DNA of 64,000 nt from NCBI RefSeq assembly GCF_014639275.1, contig NZ_BMFW01000002.1, positions 186,487-250,486 of the forward strand. Reading direction: 5' to 3'. How positions within the stretch are numbered: the first letter of the stretch is position 1; every line of letters begins with the position of its first letter. Positions 26,852 through 35,976 of the stretch are shown piece after piece. Below the pieces are notes generated by a model that had not been told where the DNA came from, made no database searches, and saw only the letters and a program-made list of their open reading frames with translations. The translations under genes and the position numbers were made by a program. The stretch is from Arthrobacter liuii (GTDB taxonomy: Bacteria > Actinomycetota > Actinomycetes > Actinomycetales > Micrococcaceae).

Positions 26852-28828
26852 ATGACCACGTTGAGCAGGCCCCCGGCGGATCCCTCCGCGCCCCACGTGC
26901 GCGGCAGGAAGGCGCTCCGGGAATGGCTGCTGTTCGGGCTGCAGGACAGCAAGGGCGCCCACCAGGGCCCCGGCGGTGTGCCGACGCAGCACGAAAAGAA
27001 GCACTCGTGGTGGCAGGTCATGTGCCTGACCGGTGTGGACTACTTCTCCACCCTGGGCTACCAGCCGGCCATCGCCGCGCTCGCCGCAGGGGTCATCTCG
27101 CCGCTGGCCACCCTGGTGCTGGTGTTGGTGACCCTGCTGGGTGCGCTGCCGGTGTACCGCAGGGTTGCCGGTGAAAGCCCCCGCGGTGAAGGCTCCATCG
27201 CCATGCTGGAGCGGCTGCTGCCCCGCTGGGGCGGCAAGCTCCTGGTGCTGGTCCTGCTGGGGTTCGCGGCCACTGACTTCATGATCACCATGACCCTTTC
27301 GGCAGCAGATGCCACCGCCCACCTGCTGGGCAATCCCGTGGCTCCCGGCTGGCTCCAGAACCAGAACGTTCCCGTCACGCTCTTCCTGCTTGCCTTGCTG
27401 GCAGCCGTGTTCCTGCGGGGCTTCAAGGAAGCCATCGGCGTCGCCGTCGTCCTGGTGGTCCTCTACCTGGGCCTGAACGCGATAGTGGTGGTTGCCACCC
27501 TCGCGCAGGTGCTCACGCACCCCACGGCCATGGGGGACTGGTGGACCCACCTGTGGGTGTCGCACGGAAACCCGGTGATGGCCGTGGCCATCGCGCTGCT
27601 GGTATTCCCCAAGCTGGCCCTGGGCCTGTCAGGGTTCGAAACCGGCGTTGCCGTGATGCCCCAGGTCAAGGGTGCCGCGGACGATACGGAGGAGAACCCC
27701 AAGGGCCGCATCCAGGGGGCCCGCCGCATGCTCACCACCGCCGCGGTGATCATGAGCGTCTTCCTCCTGACCACCAGCTTCATCACCGTGGTCCTGATCC
27801 CGGAACAGGAATTCCAGCCCGGCGGGCAGGCGAACGGCCGTGCCCTGGCCTACCTGGCGCACGAATACCTCGGCGTGGGCTTCGGCAGCGTCTATGACAT
27901 CAGCACCATCGGCATCCTCTGGTTCGCCGGCGCGTCGGCCATGGCCGGCCTGCTGAACCTGGTGCCCCGGTACCTGCCGCGCTACGGCATGGCCCCCGCC
28001 TGGGCCAAGGCCGTCCGGCCCCTGGTGCTGGTCTTCACCCTCATCGGGTTCCTGATCACCTTCATCTTCAACGCCGACGTCGATGCCCAGGGCGGCGCGT
28101 ACGCCACCGGCGTCCTGGTGCTGATGACCTCCGCCGCCGTGGCTGTCACGCTGTCGGCGCGCCGGCGCGGGCAGCGGAACCTGACCGTGGGCTTCGGTGC
28201 AATCTCCGTGGTGTTCGCGTACACCACGGTGGCCAACGTCTTTGAACGGCCCGAGGGCATTAGGATCGCCGCCATCTTCATCCTCGGCATCATCGTCATC
28301 TCCCTGCTGTCCAGGGTGCGGCGCTCCTTTGAGCTTCATGCGACCCGGGTGCATCTGGACCAGCAGGCCCTGGAGTTCATGTCCAGCACCGTCGACGGGC
28401 CCATCGCCATCATCGCGCACGAGCCGCTCCGCATGTCCGCGGAGGCCTACCGGGACAAACTCGAGTCAGCGATTGAGGTCAGCCACCTCCCGCTGGCGGG
28501 CGACGTCCTGTTCCTCGAGGTCACCGTTGACGACTCCTCGGACTTCGAGACTGAACTGTACGTCCGTGGAGTGGACCGCCACGGGTACCACATCCTTGAG
28601 GTCCACGGCCCGGTGGTGCCGAACACCATTGCCTCCGTGCTGCTTCACATCAGGGACGTCACCGGGCTCATGCCGCACATCTACTTCCGCTGGACCGAGG
28701 GCAACCCCATCACCAACCTCATACGGTTCCTGTTCCTGGGTGAGGGCGAAATCGCGCCGGTGACCAGGGAGGTGCTGCGCGAGGCCGTCCCGGACGTTAC
28801 CCAGCGCCCATGGGTTCACGTCGGCTGA
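26852..28828 (+). CDS. APC-superfamily permease with C-terminal cytosolic domain, possible K+ transporter
   Basis: A 658-residue membrane protein with about 12 hydrophobic segments between residues 55 and 490 and a soluble C-terminal region of about 150 residues ([18 protein letters not shown] and the following [11 protein letters not shown]...). The N-terminal core [29 protein letters not shown] belongs to the APC amino-acid/polyamine family, which also includes KimA-type K+ importers. The location directly after kdpDE and the 11-bp direct repeat in its promoter suggest K+ or osmotic function; amino-acid transport cannot be excluded. ATG at 26852 follows GAAAGGCAGAC. Its end overlaps the convergent next gene by about 30 bases. 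Confidence 0.8.
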   Translation: MTTLSRPPADPSAPHVRGRKALREWLLFGLQDSKGAHQGPGGVPTQHEKKHSWWQVMCLTGVDYFSTLGYQPAIAALAAGVISPLATLVLVLVTLLGALPVYRRVAGESPRGEGSIAMLERLLPRWGGKLLVLVLLGFAATDFMITMTLSAADATAHLLGNPVAPGWLQNQNVPVTLFLLALLAAVFLRGFKEAIGVAVVLVVLYLGLNAIVVVATLAQVLTHPTAMGDWWTHLWVSHGNPVMAVAIALLVFPKLALGLSGFETGVAVMPQVKGAADDTEENPKGRIQGARRMLTTAAVIMSVFLLTTSFITVVLIPEQEFQPGGQANGRALAYLAHEYLGVGFGSVYDISTIGILWFAGASAMAGLLNLVPRYLPRYGMAPAWAKAVRPLVLVFTLIGFLITFIFNADVDAQGGAYATGVLVLMTSAAVAVTLSARRRGQRNLTVGFGAISVVFAYTTVANVFERPEGIRIAAIFILGIIVISLLSRVRRSFELHATRVHLDQQALEFMSSTVDGPIAIIAHEPLRMSAEAYRDKLESAIEVSHLPLAGDVLFLEVTVDDSSDFETELYVRGVDRHGYHILEVHGPVVPNTIASVLLHIRDVTGLMPHIYFRWTEGNPITNLIRFLFLGEGEIAPVTREVLREAVPDVTQRPWVHVG

Positions 28829-29192
28829 TATGCGCCACCCCGGCGGCGACCCGGGCGGCGTCCGCCAGGCTCGACGGGACCTTAGTGCGGAACGCGGCCT
28901 CGGCGTCGTCCTCCCACACGCCGGCGGCCAGCACCACAACGTGCACCATGTCGCCGTAGGAATCGTTGCAGGCGAGGATGTCGCCGGGAACCTTGTTCCC
29001 GTGCGCACCGGGTGAGGGCCAGGGCTGGAAAATGACCCACCAACCCTCACCGTCCTGGTCGGGGAACAGGTACCCGGCGGCAGGATGGAGCGCGCGGCCG
29101 TTCAGTGCACGGCCGCCGTAGCCTTCCACGGCCCCGGCTGCCGCGGCAAACTTGACCCTGCCACGGTCTTCAGAGTCCTCATCCCAACGCAT
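28797..29192 (-). CDS. Hypothetical soluble protein
   Basis: A 131-residue acidic protein read from [16 protein letters not shown] longer frame to 29213 adds only seven Arg-rich residues through a GTG. It has no membrane segment or recognised domain. Residues 33-70 ([47 protein letters not shown]) are aromatic-rich and end in an acidic patch. Codon use matches the neighbours, so it is probably real. Its 3' end overlaps the convergent transporter gene by about 30 bases. I do not recognise a function. Confidence 0.55.
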   Translation of the reverse strand: MRWDEDSEDRGRVKFAAAAGAVEGYGGRALNGRALHPAAGYLFPDQDGEGWWVIFQPWPSPGAHGNKVPGDILACNDSYGDMVHVVVLAAGVWEDDAEAAFRTKVPSSLADAARVAAGVAHISRREPMGAG

Positions 29193-29308
29193 CTGCGCCC
29201 GCCGCCTCCCCACATGCTGCCTACGCCTCCATCAAAGGTCAACGCAGGCAGAAGCGGGGCGGCCCGGCCGTTTTCTTGACGGATTTTTTACACGCCGTCC
29301 CGCCCCCG

Positions 29309-29390
29309 CGACGCCCGCTCACGTTTGGCAGGTTTTCGGAGGACGCCCGCTCACCTTTGGCAGGTTTTCGGAGGACGCCCGCTCACTCCA
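29309..29390. repeat. Three tandem 32-bp repeats (GCTCACCTTTGGC family)
   Basis: CGCTCAC begins at 29316, 29348 and 29380, exactly 32 bases apart. The unit runs ACGCCCGCTCACCTTTGGCA then GGTTTTCGGAGG. The first copy differs by one base (CACGTTTGGC) and the third is cut after GCTCAC. It lies in the divergent gap between the hypothetical gene and the GNAT gene. Confidence 0.9.
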
Positions 29391-29431
29391 CACGCCGCCG
29401 GGACCGGAGCCGACGCACCATAATGGGATCC

Positions 29432-29950
29432 ATGCGCAGTTCCGTGACCATCCGCCCACTGTGCCCAGGGGACTGGGACGCCGTCCACGCGATTTACGCC
29501 GCCGGCATCGCCACAGGGGAGGCCACCTTCGAGAGCGAGCCGCCCACGTGGGAAGCGTTCGACGGCGGCCGGTTGCCTGGGCACCGGCTCATCGCCGAGG
29601 ATGCGGGCCGGGTTGTGGGATGGGCCGCGGTCTCGCCTGTTTCGTCGCGGGAGGTCTACCGGGGCGTCGTGGAACACTCCATCTACGTTGGGCCGGAGAC
29701 GCACGGCCGGGGTGTGGGCCGGCTGCTTCTGGGGGCACTGATCGATTCCACCGAAGCCGCGGGGATCTGGACCATCCAGTCCAGCATCTTCCCGGACAAC
29801 ACGGCAAGCCTCGCCCTGCACCAAAAGCTTGGCTTCCGGGTGGTGGGGACCAGGGAACGGATCGCCCGGATCAGCCACGGTCCCAAGGCCGGGCACTGGC
29901 AGGACACGCTGCTGCTGGAACGCCGGAGCGCCGTCGCCGGGACTGGATAG
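29432..29950 (+). CDS. GNAT N-acetyltransferase, phosphinothricin/methionine-sulfoximine type
   Basis: A 172-residue GNAT enzyme. It opens with the Pat-family pattern IRPLCPGDWDAVHAIYAAGIATGEATFESEPPTW, and the acetyl-CoA-binding motif is VGPETHGRGVGRLLLGALI (Q/RxxGxG/A). The C-terminus has IFPDNTASLALHQKLGFRVVGTRERI. Members acetylate the amino group of phosphinothricin, methionine sulfoximine or related glutamate analogues, or serve as general detoxification enzymes. The start is uncertain between ATG 29423 and 29432; the family N-terminus fits the second. The promoter would lie within or beside the 32-bp repeats. Confidence 0.88.
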   Translation: MRSSVTIRPLCPGDWDAVHAIYAAGIATGEATFESEPPTWEAFDGGRLPGHRLIAEDAGRVVGWAAVSPVSSREVYRGVVEHSIYVGPETHGRGVGRLLLGALIDSTEAAGIWTIQSSIFPDNTASLALHQKLGFRVVGTRERIARISHGPKAGHWQDTLLLERRSAVAGTG

Positions 29951-30004
29951 CCGCACCCCAGCAAGGCAGGGTCAATGCCTGGAACCGGCGCCTACACTGG
30001 ACGC

Positions 30005-30037
30005 ATGATTACCGGTGTCGCACACCTGGGGCGTTAG
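30005..30037 (+). other. Possible leaderless 10-codon leader ORF with TAGATG stop-start junction
   Basis: ATG at 30005 opens a 10-residue frame, MITGVAHLGR, whose TAG (30035-30037) abuts the ATG of the next gene. A -10-like TACACT (29993-29998) ends 6 bases before the ATG, which fits a leaderless transcript. No -35 of quality is seen. It may translationally couple the membrane-protein gene, or be chance. Confidence 0.3.
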
Positions 30038-30406
30038 ATGAGCCTTCAAGCCATGTTCTTCGGCGCCCTGTTGTCCGCCGTGGTTGCCCTGGTTCTTCTG
30101 GTGCTGGTGCGCCGGGAACGGCGGCCCGGCGTGGTGGCCACGGCCGCAGCGTCGGCGCTCATCATGCCCATGGCCTGGAACTCGATCCTGAACTGGACCG
30201 GGGCGATTGGCTTGTTCTCCCATGACCTGCCGTTCCCGCTGTTTCCGATCAGCTGGCAGGACACGGGGTCAGGGGTGTTCACCCTCGCCGGCGCCGGCAT
30301 CGCCCTCATGGCAGGCCCTTGCAGGCGTGATCCGGCGGGCAATGTGGGAGCAACAACGGCCATCGCCGCGCTGGCCGCGCTGGTTGTGGACGTCTACCTG
30401 TACTGA
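30038..30406 (+). CDS. Small four-helix membrane protein
   Basis: A 122-residue protein with four hydrophobic segments (about 5-25, 38-58, 75-95 and 105-122), including an Arg-rich RRERRPG loop after the first helix and a DLPFPLFPISWQDT turn. No recognised domain. It sits between the acetyltransferase and methionine aminopeptidase genes. The 10-codon ORF directly upstream (TAGATG) may couple its translation. Function unknown. Confidence 0.6.
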   Translation: MSLQAMFFGALLSAVVALVLLVLVRRERRPGVVATAAASALIMPMAWNSILNWTGAIGLFSHDLPFPLFPISWQDTGSGVFTLAGAGIALMAGPCRRDPAGNVGATTAIAALAALVVDVYLY

Positions 30407-30434
30407 ACCTGCTCCGTGTACCGGCCCTGCGCCC

Positions 30435-31208
30435 TCACCGCGAGGGCACGGTCAGGATCTCGGCGCCGTGGTCCGTGATGGCGATGGTGTGCTCGGTGTG
30501 GGCCGTCCTGCAGCCGGTTGCGCTCCGAAGCGTCCACCCGTCGTCGTCCGTCACCAGCTCCGCCGTGTCCGCCATGATCCACGGCTCCAGGGCCAGGAGC
30601 AGCCCCGGCCGCAGCTTGTAACCGCGGCCGGGGCGGCCGGTGTTGGGCACGTGCGGGTCCTGGTGCATGGTGGAGCCGATGCCGTGGCCGCCGAACTGGG
30701 TGTTCACCGGGTAGCCCGCATCGCCGAGCACGCGGCCGATTGCGTAGGAGATGTCACCGATCTTGCCCCCCGGCCGGGCGGCCGCTATCCCGGCCGCCAG
30801 TGCCCGCTCGGTCACCTCGATCATCGCCACGCTCTCCGCCGGCTGCGAATCGCCCACAACGAAGCTGACGGCTGCGTCGGCCGCCATCCCGTTCTTGACG
30901 ACGGCGAGGTCCAGCGTCAGCAGGTCGCCGTCGGCCAGCTGGTAGTTGTGGGGCAGCCCGTGCAGCACGGCATCGTTGACGCCCGTGCAGATGTAGTGCC
31001 CGAACGGCCCGCGGCCAAACGAGGGCGCGTAGTCCACGTAGCAGGACTCGGCCCCGGCATCGGTGATCATCTCCTTGGTCCACTGGTCGATGTCCAGGAG
31101 GTTGGTGCCCACGGCGGCACGGCTTTTCATCGCCTGCAGGATGTCCGCCACCAGGGCGCCGGTCTCCCGGGCGCGGGCCACTTCGGCGGGGTTCAGGATC
31201 TCGATCAT
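30435..31208 (-). CDS. map: Type I methionine aminopeptidase
   Basis: A 257-residue enzyme starting at MIEILNPAEVARARETGALV. The five metal ligands of the pita-bread fold are visible in order: D in LLTLDLAVV, D in AADAAVSF, H in GGHGIGSTMHQDP, E in LALEPWI and E in AHTEHTIAI. A histidine in AVLHGLP binds substrate. It removes N-terminal methionine from nascent proteins. Actinobacteria often carry two copies, and this one may be the minor paralogue; that cannot be judged here. The upstream frame extending to 31289 lacks a start with a ribosome site and is not included. Confidence 0.92.
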   Translation of the reverse strand: MIEILNPAEVARARETGALVADILQAMKSRAAVGTNLLDIDQWTKEMITDAGAESCYVDYAPSFGRGPFGHYICTGVNDAVLHGLPHNYQLADGDLLTLDLAVVKNGMAADAAVSFVVGDSQPAESVAMIEVTERALAAGIAAARPGGKIGDISYAIGRVLGDAGYPVNTQFGGHGIGSTMHQDPHVPNTGRPGRGYKLRPGLLLALEPWIMADTAELVTDDDGWTLRSATGCRTAHTEHTIAITDHGAEILTVPSR

Positions 31209-31417
31209 GGGGCGCCCTTCGTCTCCGGCCGGTAAATCCAATGGCCATCCTATTTGCCCCTCCTCGGAGCGCGGCAAGGGAAGAATCAAATCGGCGGGAA
31301 TTGTGCGGGTTCCCCTACCTGGCCCTTGCTGGTGCGGTCACGCAGCAGGGCGCCGAATGGCCGCCGGCTATTCGGTGACGCCAGTAGTAGTGCCCAGCTC
31401 CCTCCGCTGGACCGGCC

Positions 31418-31849
31418 TCATGAAACGGAGGGGTCGCCCCAGTTGATGCCGATGGAACGGCCCCGGGCCAAATGCGCATTGGCGATCTCATTGACTTCGC
31501 GGACGCTCTTCCCCGGATTGGCCAACCGGATCCACTCATAGTCCCACTCCTGCATGTCCCGTTCCCGGCCGGTCCGCTTTTGGGCGCGCATGTGGGCTGT
31601 CAGCTCATCACCGGCCATAACCGGTCGGGGCGGGGCCACGGCGGGATGCGGCTTGGGCGGGGGCACCCTGGCCGGACGTGCCGGGGCCTTCGCGGAGCGG
31701 ACGAGCGCCACCGAAATTGCCACCACGCCCAGGCTGATCAGAATGACCCACCAGAATTTTATGATGAGGGCTATGAAGATCAGGATGAGGAAGGGGGCAC
31801 ACCCGATAGAGCCGCCCTTGCTACGTGAGCGACGTCGTTTTGCTGCCAT
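31418..31849 (-). CDS. Hypothetical membrane-anchored protein
   Basis: A 143-residue protein. An Arg/Lys-rich N-terminus (AAKRRRSRSKGGS) is followed by one or two hydrophobic segments at about 18-48, a Pro/Ala-rich stalk (AKAPARPARVPPPKPHPAVAPPRP) and a charged C-terminal domain with the segment QEWDYEWIRLANPGKSVREVNEIANAHLARG. This architecture suggests a membrane anchor carrying a small cytosolic domain. I cannot assign a function. It stands alone, with about 210 bases of gene-free sequence on each side. Confidence 0.65.
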   Translation of the reverse strand: MAAKRRRSRSKGGSIGCAPFLILIFIALIIKFWWVILISLGVVAISVALVRSAKAPARPARVPPPKPHPAVAPPRPVMAGDELTAHMRAQKRTGRERDMQEWDYEWIRLANPGKSVREVNEIANAHLARGRSIGINWGDPSVS

Positions 31850-31988
31850 GGTTGGTCCCTCTTGTGAAGCGATGAAGCGTTAGCAAATATGCTCGCACCA
31901 GGTACGCGCCCTGTCATGGGTACTTACTACCCGATTTTGGAGCCATACGGCGGCCGCGCTGTCTGTATCCGGGGTGCGGCGACGCAAG

Positions 31989-32030
31989 GTTGCCTGCGAT
32001 AACCAAATCGTTGCCTCAAATAACCAAAAT
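31989..32030. promoter_or_regulatory. Two 21-bp direct repeats upstream of the beta-propeller/phosphoesterase gene
   Basis: Copies at 31989-32009 and 32010-32030 abut. Both begin GTTGCCT and contain ATAACCAAA after three variable bases (16 of 21 identical). A third partial match, GGTTACCT, occurs at 32051. Period and spacing suggest a tandem activator or repressor site, about 40 bases before the start codon region. The regulator is unknown; a phosphate-responsive factor is one option, because the gene encodes a phosphoesterase. Confidence 0.6.
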
Positions 32031-32070
32031 TGTCACGTGCATTTAAGCTCGGTTACCTAAGTTTTTGGAT

Positions 32071-34971
32071 GTGAAAACACCCCCAAAAATTGTCCGTAGT
32101 TCAGCCCCCGAACACGAAGAAAACCCCTCCCGGATGGGAAACGTGGCCGCCTTCGTGCGTCGCCAGAAGCCGCTGGCAATCGTTGCCGCGAGCTGCACCC
32201 TCGCCATCCTGGGTGGCGCCGGGATCGCGGCCGCCTCAACCATCCCGTTCGGCCAGCAGCAGGTCGGCTCCCAGACCGACGAGGGCGAGCAGGTCTCCTC
32301 GAACCAGATGATCAAGCCCATCGGCGACCGCCTGATGACCCCGTTCGGCAAAATCATGGGCTCGACCGTCAGCCCGGACGGCCGCTACCTCGTTGGCACC
32401 AGCGCTGACCGCTCGGTGGACCTGCAGGTCTTCGACCTCAGCACGTACAAGCCTGTCGCTGCGGCCGGCACCCAAGCCGCTACCGCTTTTGCCACAGCGG
32501 CAGGCAATGCCGGCTACGCGAACATGGCGTACCAGCACATCACCGACGGCTCGGTGGGCCAGGACGGCCCCGTCTTTTCACCCGACGGCAAGTTCCTGTA
32601 CGAGCCGGTCGCCACCGGCATCGTCCGCTACCCCTTCAATGCCGACGGCTCGCTGGGCACGGGCACGAAGATCAACATCCCGACCGCGGGCGACAAGCAG
32701 GCACTGACCGCCGGCATGGCATTTTCTCCCGACGGCTCGACGCTGTACGCGGCCGTGAACGGCCAGAACGCTGTCGTCGCGATCGACCCGGTCGCCGGAA
32801 CCATCAAACAGACCTTCAGTACCGGTATCGCCCCGCGCCAGCTGAAGTTCGTCGGCACCCGGCTGTACGTCTCCAACGAAGGAGGCCGGCAGGCACTCCC
32901 GGGCGAGCCGACCATGAACTCCTACGGCACCGACGTCCCGGCCGATACAAACCTCGGCACCTCCACGACCGGCACGCTCAGCATCATCGACACCGCCAAC
33001 GCCGCCGCGCCGGTTTCCTCCCTCGACGTCCAGCTGCACCCGACCGCAATGTTCCTGGACGGGGCCACCCTGTACGTGGCGAACACCAACAGCGACACAG
33101 TCTCGGTGGTGGACACGGCCAGCAACAAGGTCCTCCAAACCATCGCCACCCAGCCGTGGGCCTCATCCCAGGTGGGCTACGAACCCACCGCCATCACCAT
33201 GCAGGGCGACCACCTGCTGATCTCGCTCGGCCGCGCCAACGCGGTCGCCGTCTACAAGGTCAACAAGCAGGACCCGAAAGACCCCGCCAGCTACATCGGC
33301 CTGCTGCCCACGGACTACTACCCCGGCAACGTCACCGCGGTGAACGGACAGATCGTGGTTACCAATATCCGCGGCATCGATGCGCGCGGCCCGGAGGTGA
33401 CCATCAACGAGGGCCCGAACACCACGGCTGCGACCGGCCACGGCACGCACTCCACCACGGCCTCGCTCACCAAATTCACCCTGCCCAGCGATGAAGAGAT
33501 CCAGAAGAACACCGAAACGGTCTTCGAGCAGAACGGCTGGGACGGCAGCTCGGTCAAGGAAGCGACGGCAGCCCAAGCGGGCAACGTTCCGGCCGCGGCA
33601 GTCCCCAAGCGGATCGGCGAACCGTCCACCATCAAGCACGTGTTCCTGATCGTGAAGGAAAACCGCACGTACGACCAGGTGTACGGCGACATGAAGCAGG
33701 GCAGCGGTGACGCCTCCCTGGCCCAGTTCGGTGCGAAGGTCACCCCGAACCAGCACGCCCTGGCCAGCCAGTTTGGCCTGTATGACAACACTTACGACAT
33801 CGGCACCAACTCCGCCGAGGGCCACAACTGGATGATGCAGGGCGATGACCCGGCCTACACCGAAACCAGCGCCGGTGAATACAAGCGCTCCTACGACACC
33901 GAAGACGACGTCCTGGGCCACCAGCGTTCCGGCTTCCTCTGGACCGCGATCAAGGCTGCAGGCAAGACCGCCAGGAATTACGGCGAGTTCGACTCCGTGG
34001 AGGGCAAGCCGGCGGGTGCGACCTGGCAGCAGTACTACTGCGCCGCCACGAGCACCATGGCCGGCGGCAACCCGGCCCAGCTCTTCACCCCGGCCCTGCA
34101 GATGCACGCCAGCTCCGCCATCCCGTCACTCAACGACATCACGGACCCGAACGCGGCCCCGTTCGACACCGCCGTACCGGACATCTACCGCTATGAGACC
34201 TGGAAACAGGACTTTGAGAAGAACGGCCCGAAGAATTTCCAGATGACGTGGCTCTCCAGTGACCACACCGGCGGCACCGCTGACCCCGAGGCCCAGGTTG
34301 CCGACAACGACCTCGCCGTGGGCAAGATCGTCGATGAGATCTCGCACTCCGAGTACTGGAAGGACTCCGCGATCTTCATCGCCGAGGACGACAGCCAAAA
34401 CGGCACCGACCACGTCGACGGCCACCGCGCCCCCGTCCAGGTCATCAGCCCCTACGCGGCGCACGGTAAGACCGTCAGCACCTTCTACTCACAGATCAAC
34501 ATGGTCCGCACCATCGAGCAGATCCTGGGCGCCGAACCGCTGAACCAGAAGGTCGCCGCGGCCACCCCGATGTTCGATGCCTTCACCAACAAGGCCGACC
34601 TGGCACCGTACGCCGCGGTCCCGAACCAGGTACCGCTCACCGAGGGCGTCAAGACCGCCCCCGCCTGCGGCCCGGACACCCTGGGCCAGACCGGAGCGGC
34701 CGCCGCGGCAGTCAACGACGCCGCAGCCAAAGCCACCGCTGTTCCTGCCCCGATGAAGGAAACCGCCGAAAAGTGGGATGACTGGTCCGAGAAACAGCAC
34801 CTGACAGGCAACGGCGCGAAGGAAGACTACGCAAACCCCAACCTGTTCAACCGCTGGACCTGGTACCAGGCCCACAAGTGGGAGAGCCCCTACCCCGGTG
34901 ACGAGAAGATCTACGGCCCTGACGAGGTTCCCGGCATCCCGGCCGGTTCAACGAACCACGAGGACGACTGA
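32071..34971 (+). CDS. Secreted YncE-type beta-propeller fused to an alkaline-phosphatase-superfamily phosphoesterase
   Basis: A 966-residue protein if read from the GTG at 32071. A TTG at 32065 or the ATG at 32134 are alternatives, and the last starts directly before the signal-like segment KPLAIVAASCTLAILGGAGIAAAS. Residues ~80-430 contain repeated beta-propeller blades (SPDGRYLVGTS, SPDGKFLYEP, SPDGSTLYAAV, ANTNSDTVSVVDTA). The C-terminal half starts at HVFLIVKENRTYDQVYGD and resembles the phosphoesterase/phospholipase C family, with TNSAEGHNW and FIAEDDSQNGTDHVDGHRAP metal-site motifs. It is probably exported and hydrolyses phosphate esters of unknown nature. A strong terminator follows. 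Confidence 0.82.
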   Translation: MKTPPKIVRSSAPEHEENPSRMGNVAAFVRRQKPLAIVAASCTLAILGGAGIAAASTIPFGQQQVGSQTDEGEQVSSNQMIKPIGDRLMTPFGKIMGSTVSPDGRYLVGTSADRSVDLQVFDLSTYKPVAAAGTQAATAFATAAGNAGYANMAYQHITDGSVGQDGPVFSPDGKFLYEPVATGIVRYPFNADGSLGTGTKINIPTAGDKQALTAGMAFSPDGSTLYAAVNGQNAVVAIDPVAGTIKQTFSTGIAPRQLKFVGTRLYVSNEGGRQALPGEPTMNSYGTDVPADTNLGTSTTGTLSIIDTANAAAPVSSLDVQLHPTAMFLDGATLYVANTNSDTVSVVDTASNKVLQTIATQPWASSQVGYEPTAITMQGDHLLISLGRANAVAVYKVNKQDPKDPASYIGLLPTDYYPGNVTAVNGQIVVTNIRGIDARGPEVTINEGPNTTAATGHGTHSTTASLTKFTLPSDEEIQKNTETVFEQNGWDGSSVKEATAAQAGNVPAAAVPKRIGEPSTIKHVFLIVKENRTYDQVYGDMKQGSGDASLAQFGAKVTPNQHALASQFGLYDNTYDIGTNSAEGHNWMMQGDDPAYTETSAGEYKRSYDTEDDVLGHQRSGFLWTAIKAAGKTARNYGEFDSVEGKPAGATWQQYYCAATSTMAGGNPAQLFTPALQMHASSAIPSLNDITDPNAAPFDTAVPDIYRYETWKQDFEKNGPKNFQMTWLSSDHTGGTADPEAQVADNDLAVGKIVDEISHSEYWKDSAIFIAEDDSQNGTDHVDGHRAPVQVISPYAAHGKTVSTFYSQINMVRTIEQILGAEPLNQKVAAATPMFDAFTNKADLAPYAAVPNQVPLTEGVKTAPACGPDTLGQTGAAAAAVNDAAAKATAVPAPMKETAEKWDDWSEKQHLTGNGAKEDYANPNLFNRWTWYQAHKWESPYPGDEKIYGPDEVPGIPAGSTNHEDD

Positions 34972-35017
34972 TAACTCCTTGACGGGGAAGTCCAGCGCCA
35001 GTCGCTGACATCCCACA

Positions 35018-35055
35018 AGAGCGGGCTGGGCGGAAAGCGCCCAGCCCGCTCTTTT
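35018..35055. terminator. Strong terminator between convergent phosphoesterase and SDR genes
   Basis: AGAGCGGGCTGGGC (35018-35031) pairs perfectly with GCCCAGCCCGCTCT (35039-35052) around a GGAAAGC loop. TTTT follows on the plus strand, so the element is clearly intrinsic for the phosphoesterase transcript. Confidence 0.9.
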
Positions 35056-35102
35056 AATGGCATCCGAAGGCCGGGTCAGGACCGGTCGTGCGCGCGCAGG
35101 GC

Positions 35103-35933
35103 TCAGTCCGTGATGTCCGTGCCGGTGCTCAGCTCCTGCCACTGGTCCAGTTCCGCGCGCTGGGCATCGGCCACCATGCCGAAGGCGCCGAACGCGTCCG
35201 TGCCCAGCACCAGGAGGCCCGGCGGGTTGGGGGATTCGACGACGGCGATGATCGCCCGGGCGGCCTTGTCCGGGTCCCCGGGCTGGTTGCCGTGCGCAGT
35301 GTCGTGTTCCTTGCGGCGCTTGCCGGCGGTGTCCGCGTAGTCCCCGATGGCGGTTGCGGACTGGGTCAGGGAGCGGCCCGCGAAGTCCGTGCGGAAGCCA
35401 CCCGGCTCGATCGCCGTGACGTTGATGCCGAGCGGCTTCAGCTCGTTGCGGAGCGATCCGGACATGCCTTCCAGCGCCGCCTTGGTGGCGGCGTAGTAGC
35501 CCGAACCCGCAGGCGTGATCCGCGCGCCGATGGAGGAAATGTTCAGGATGGACCCGGCCTTGTTGGCGCGCATCCCCGGCAAAACTGCCTTGACCATGTC
35601 CACCGCCCCGAAAAAGTTCGTGTCGAACAAACGCCGGATGTCGGCGTCGTCCGCTTCCTCCACGGCCGCCCGGTAGCCGTAGCCGGCATTGTTGACCAGC
35701 ACGTCGATGCTCCCGAACTTCTCCTCGGCCTGCTTCACGGCCGCGCTGATCTGGGCCTTATCGGTGACGTCGAGGGCAAGGGGGAGCGCGGTGTCGGGGA
35801 AGCCGGCCGTGATGTCCTGCACCGCGTCAACGTTGCGGGCGGTGACCGCGGCGTTGTGCCCGGACGCGAGGACGGCTTCCGCGAGTGCCCGGCCGAGTCC
35901 GGTGGAGCAGCCTGTGATGAGCCATGTTGCCAT
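35103..35933 (-). CDS. Short-chain dehydrogenase/reductase
   Basis: A 276-residue classical SDR. The cofactor motif TGCSTGLGRAL lies at residues 7-17, NNAGYGYR near 87, the catalytic Ser in SISSIGAR, and the YxxxK dyad in SGYYAATKAALEG. It oxidises or reduces a hydroxyl/carbonyl pair with NAD(P). It is the third gene of a leftward operon with two aldo-keto reductases (43-base gap to the next), so all three probably act on related carbonyl compounds. The substrate is not recognisable. Confidence 0.9.
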   Translation of the reverse strand: MATWLITGCSTGLGRALAEAVLASGHNAAVTARNVDAVQDITAGFPDTALPLALDVTDKAQISAAVKQAEEKFGSIDVLVNNAGYGYRAAVEEADDADIRRLFDTNFFGAVDMVKAVLPGMRANKAGSILNISSIGARITPAGSGYYAATKAALEGMSGSLRNELKPLGINVTAIEPGGFRTDFAGRSLTQSATAIGDYADTAGKRRKEHDTAHGNQPGDPDKAARAIIAVVESPNPPGLLVLGTDAFGAFGMVADAQRAELDQWQELSTGTDITD

Positions 35934-35976
35934 GGGTTTTCCTTTCGTTGGTTCTTGCGTTGGGTGGGGCGGGCAC

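Noticed and set aside
33163..34107. 314-codon antisense frame inside the beta-propeller protein gene
   Set aside because: Shadow of the real gene; low-complexity Gly/Arg/Val sequence.
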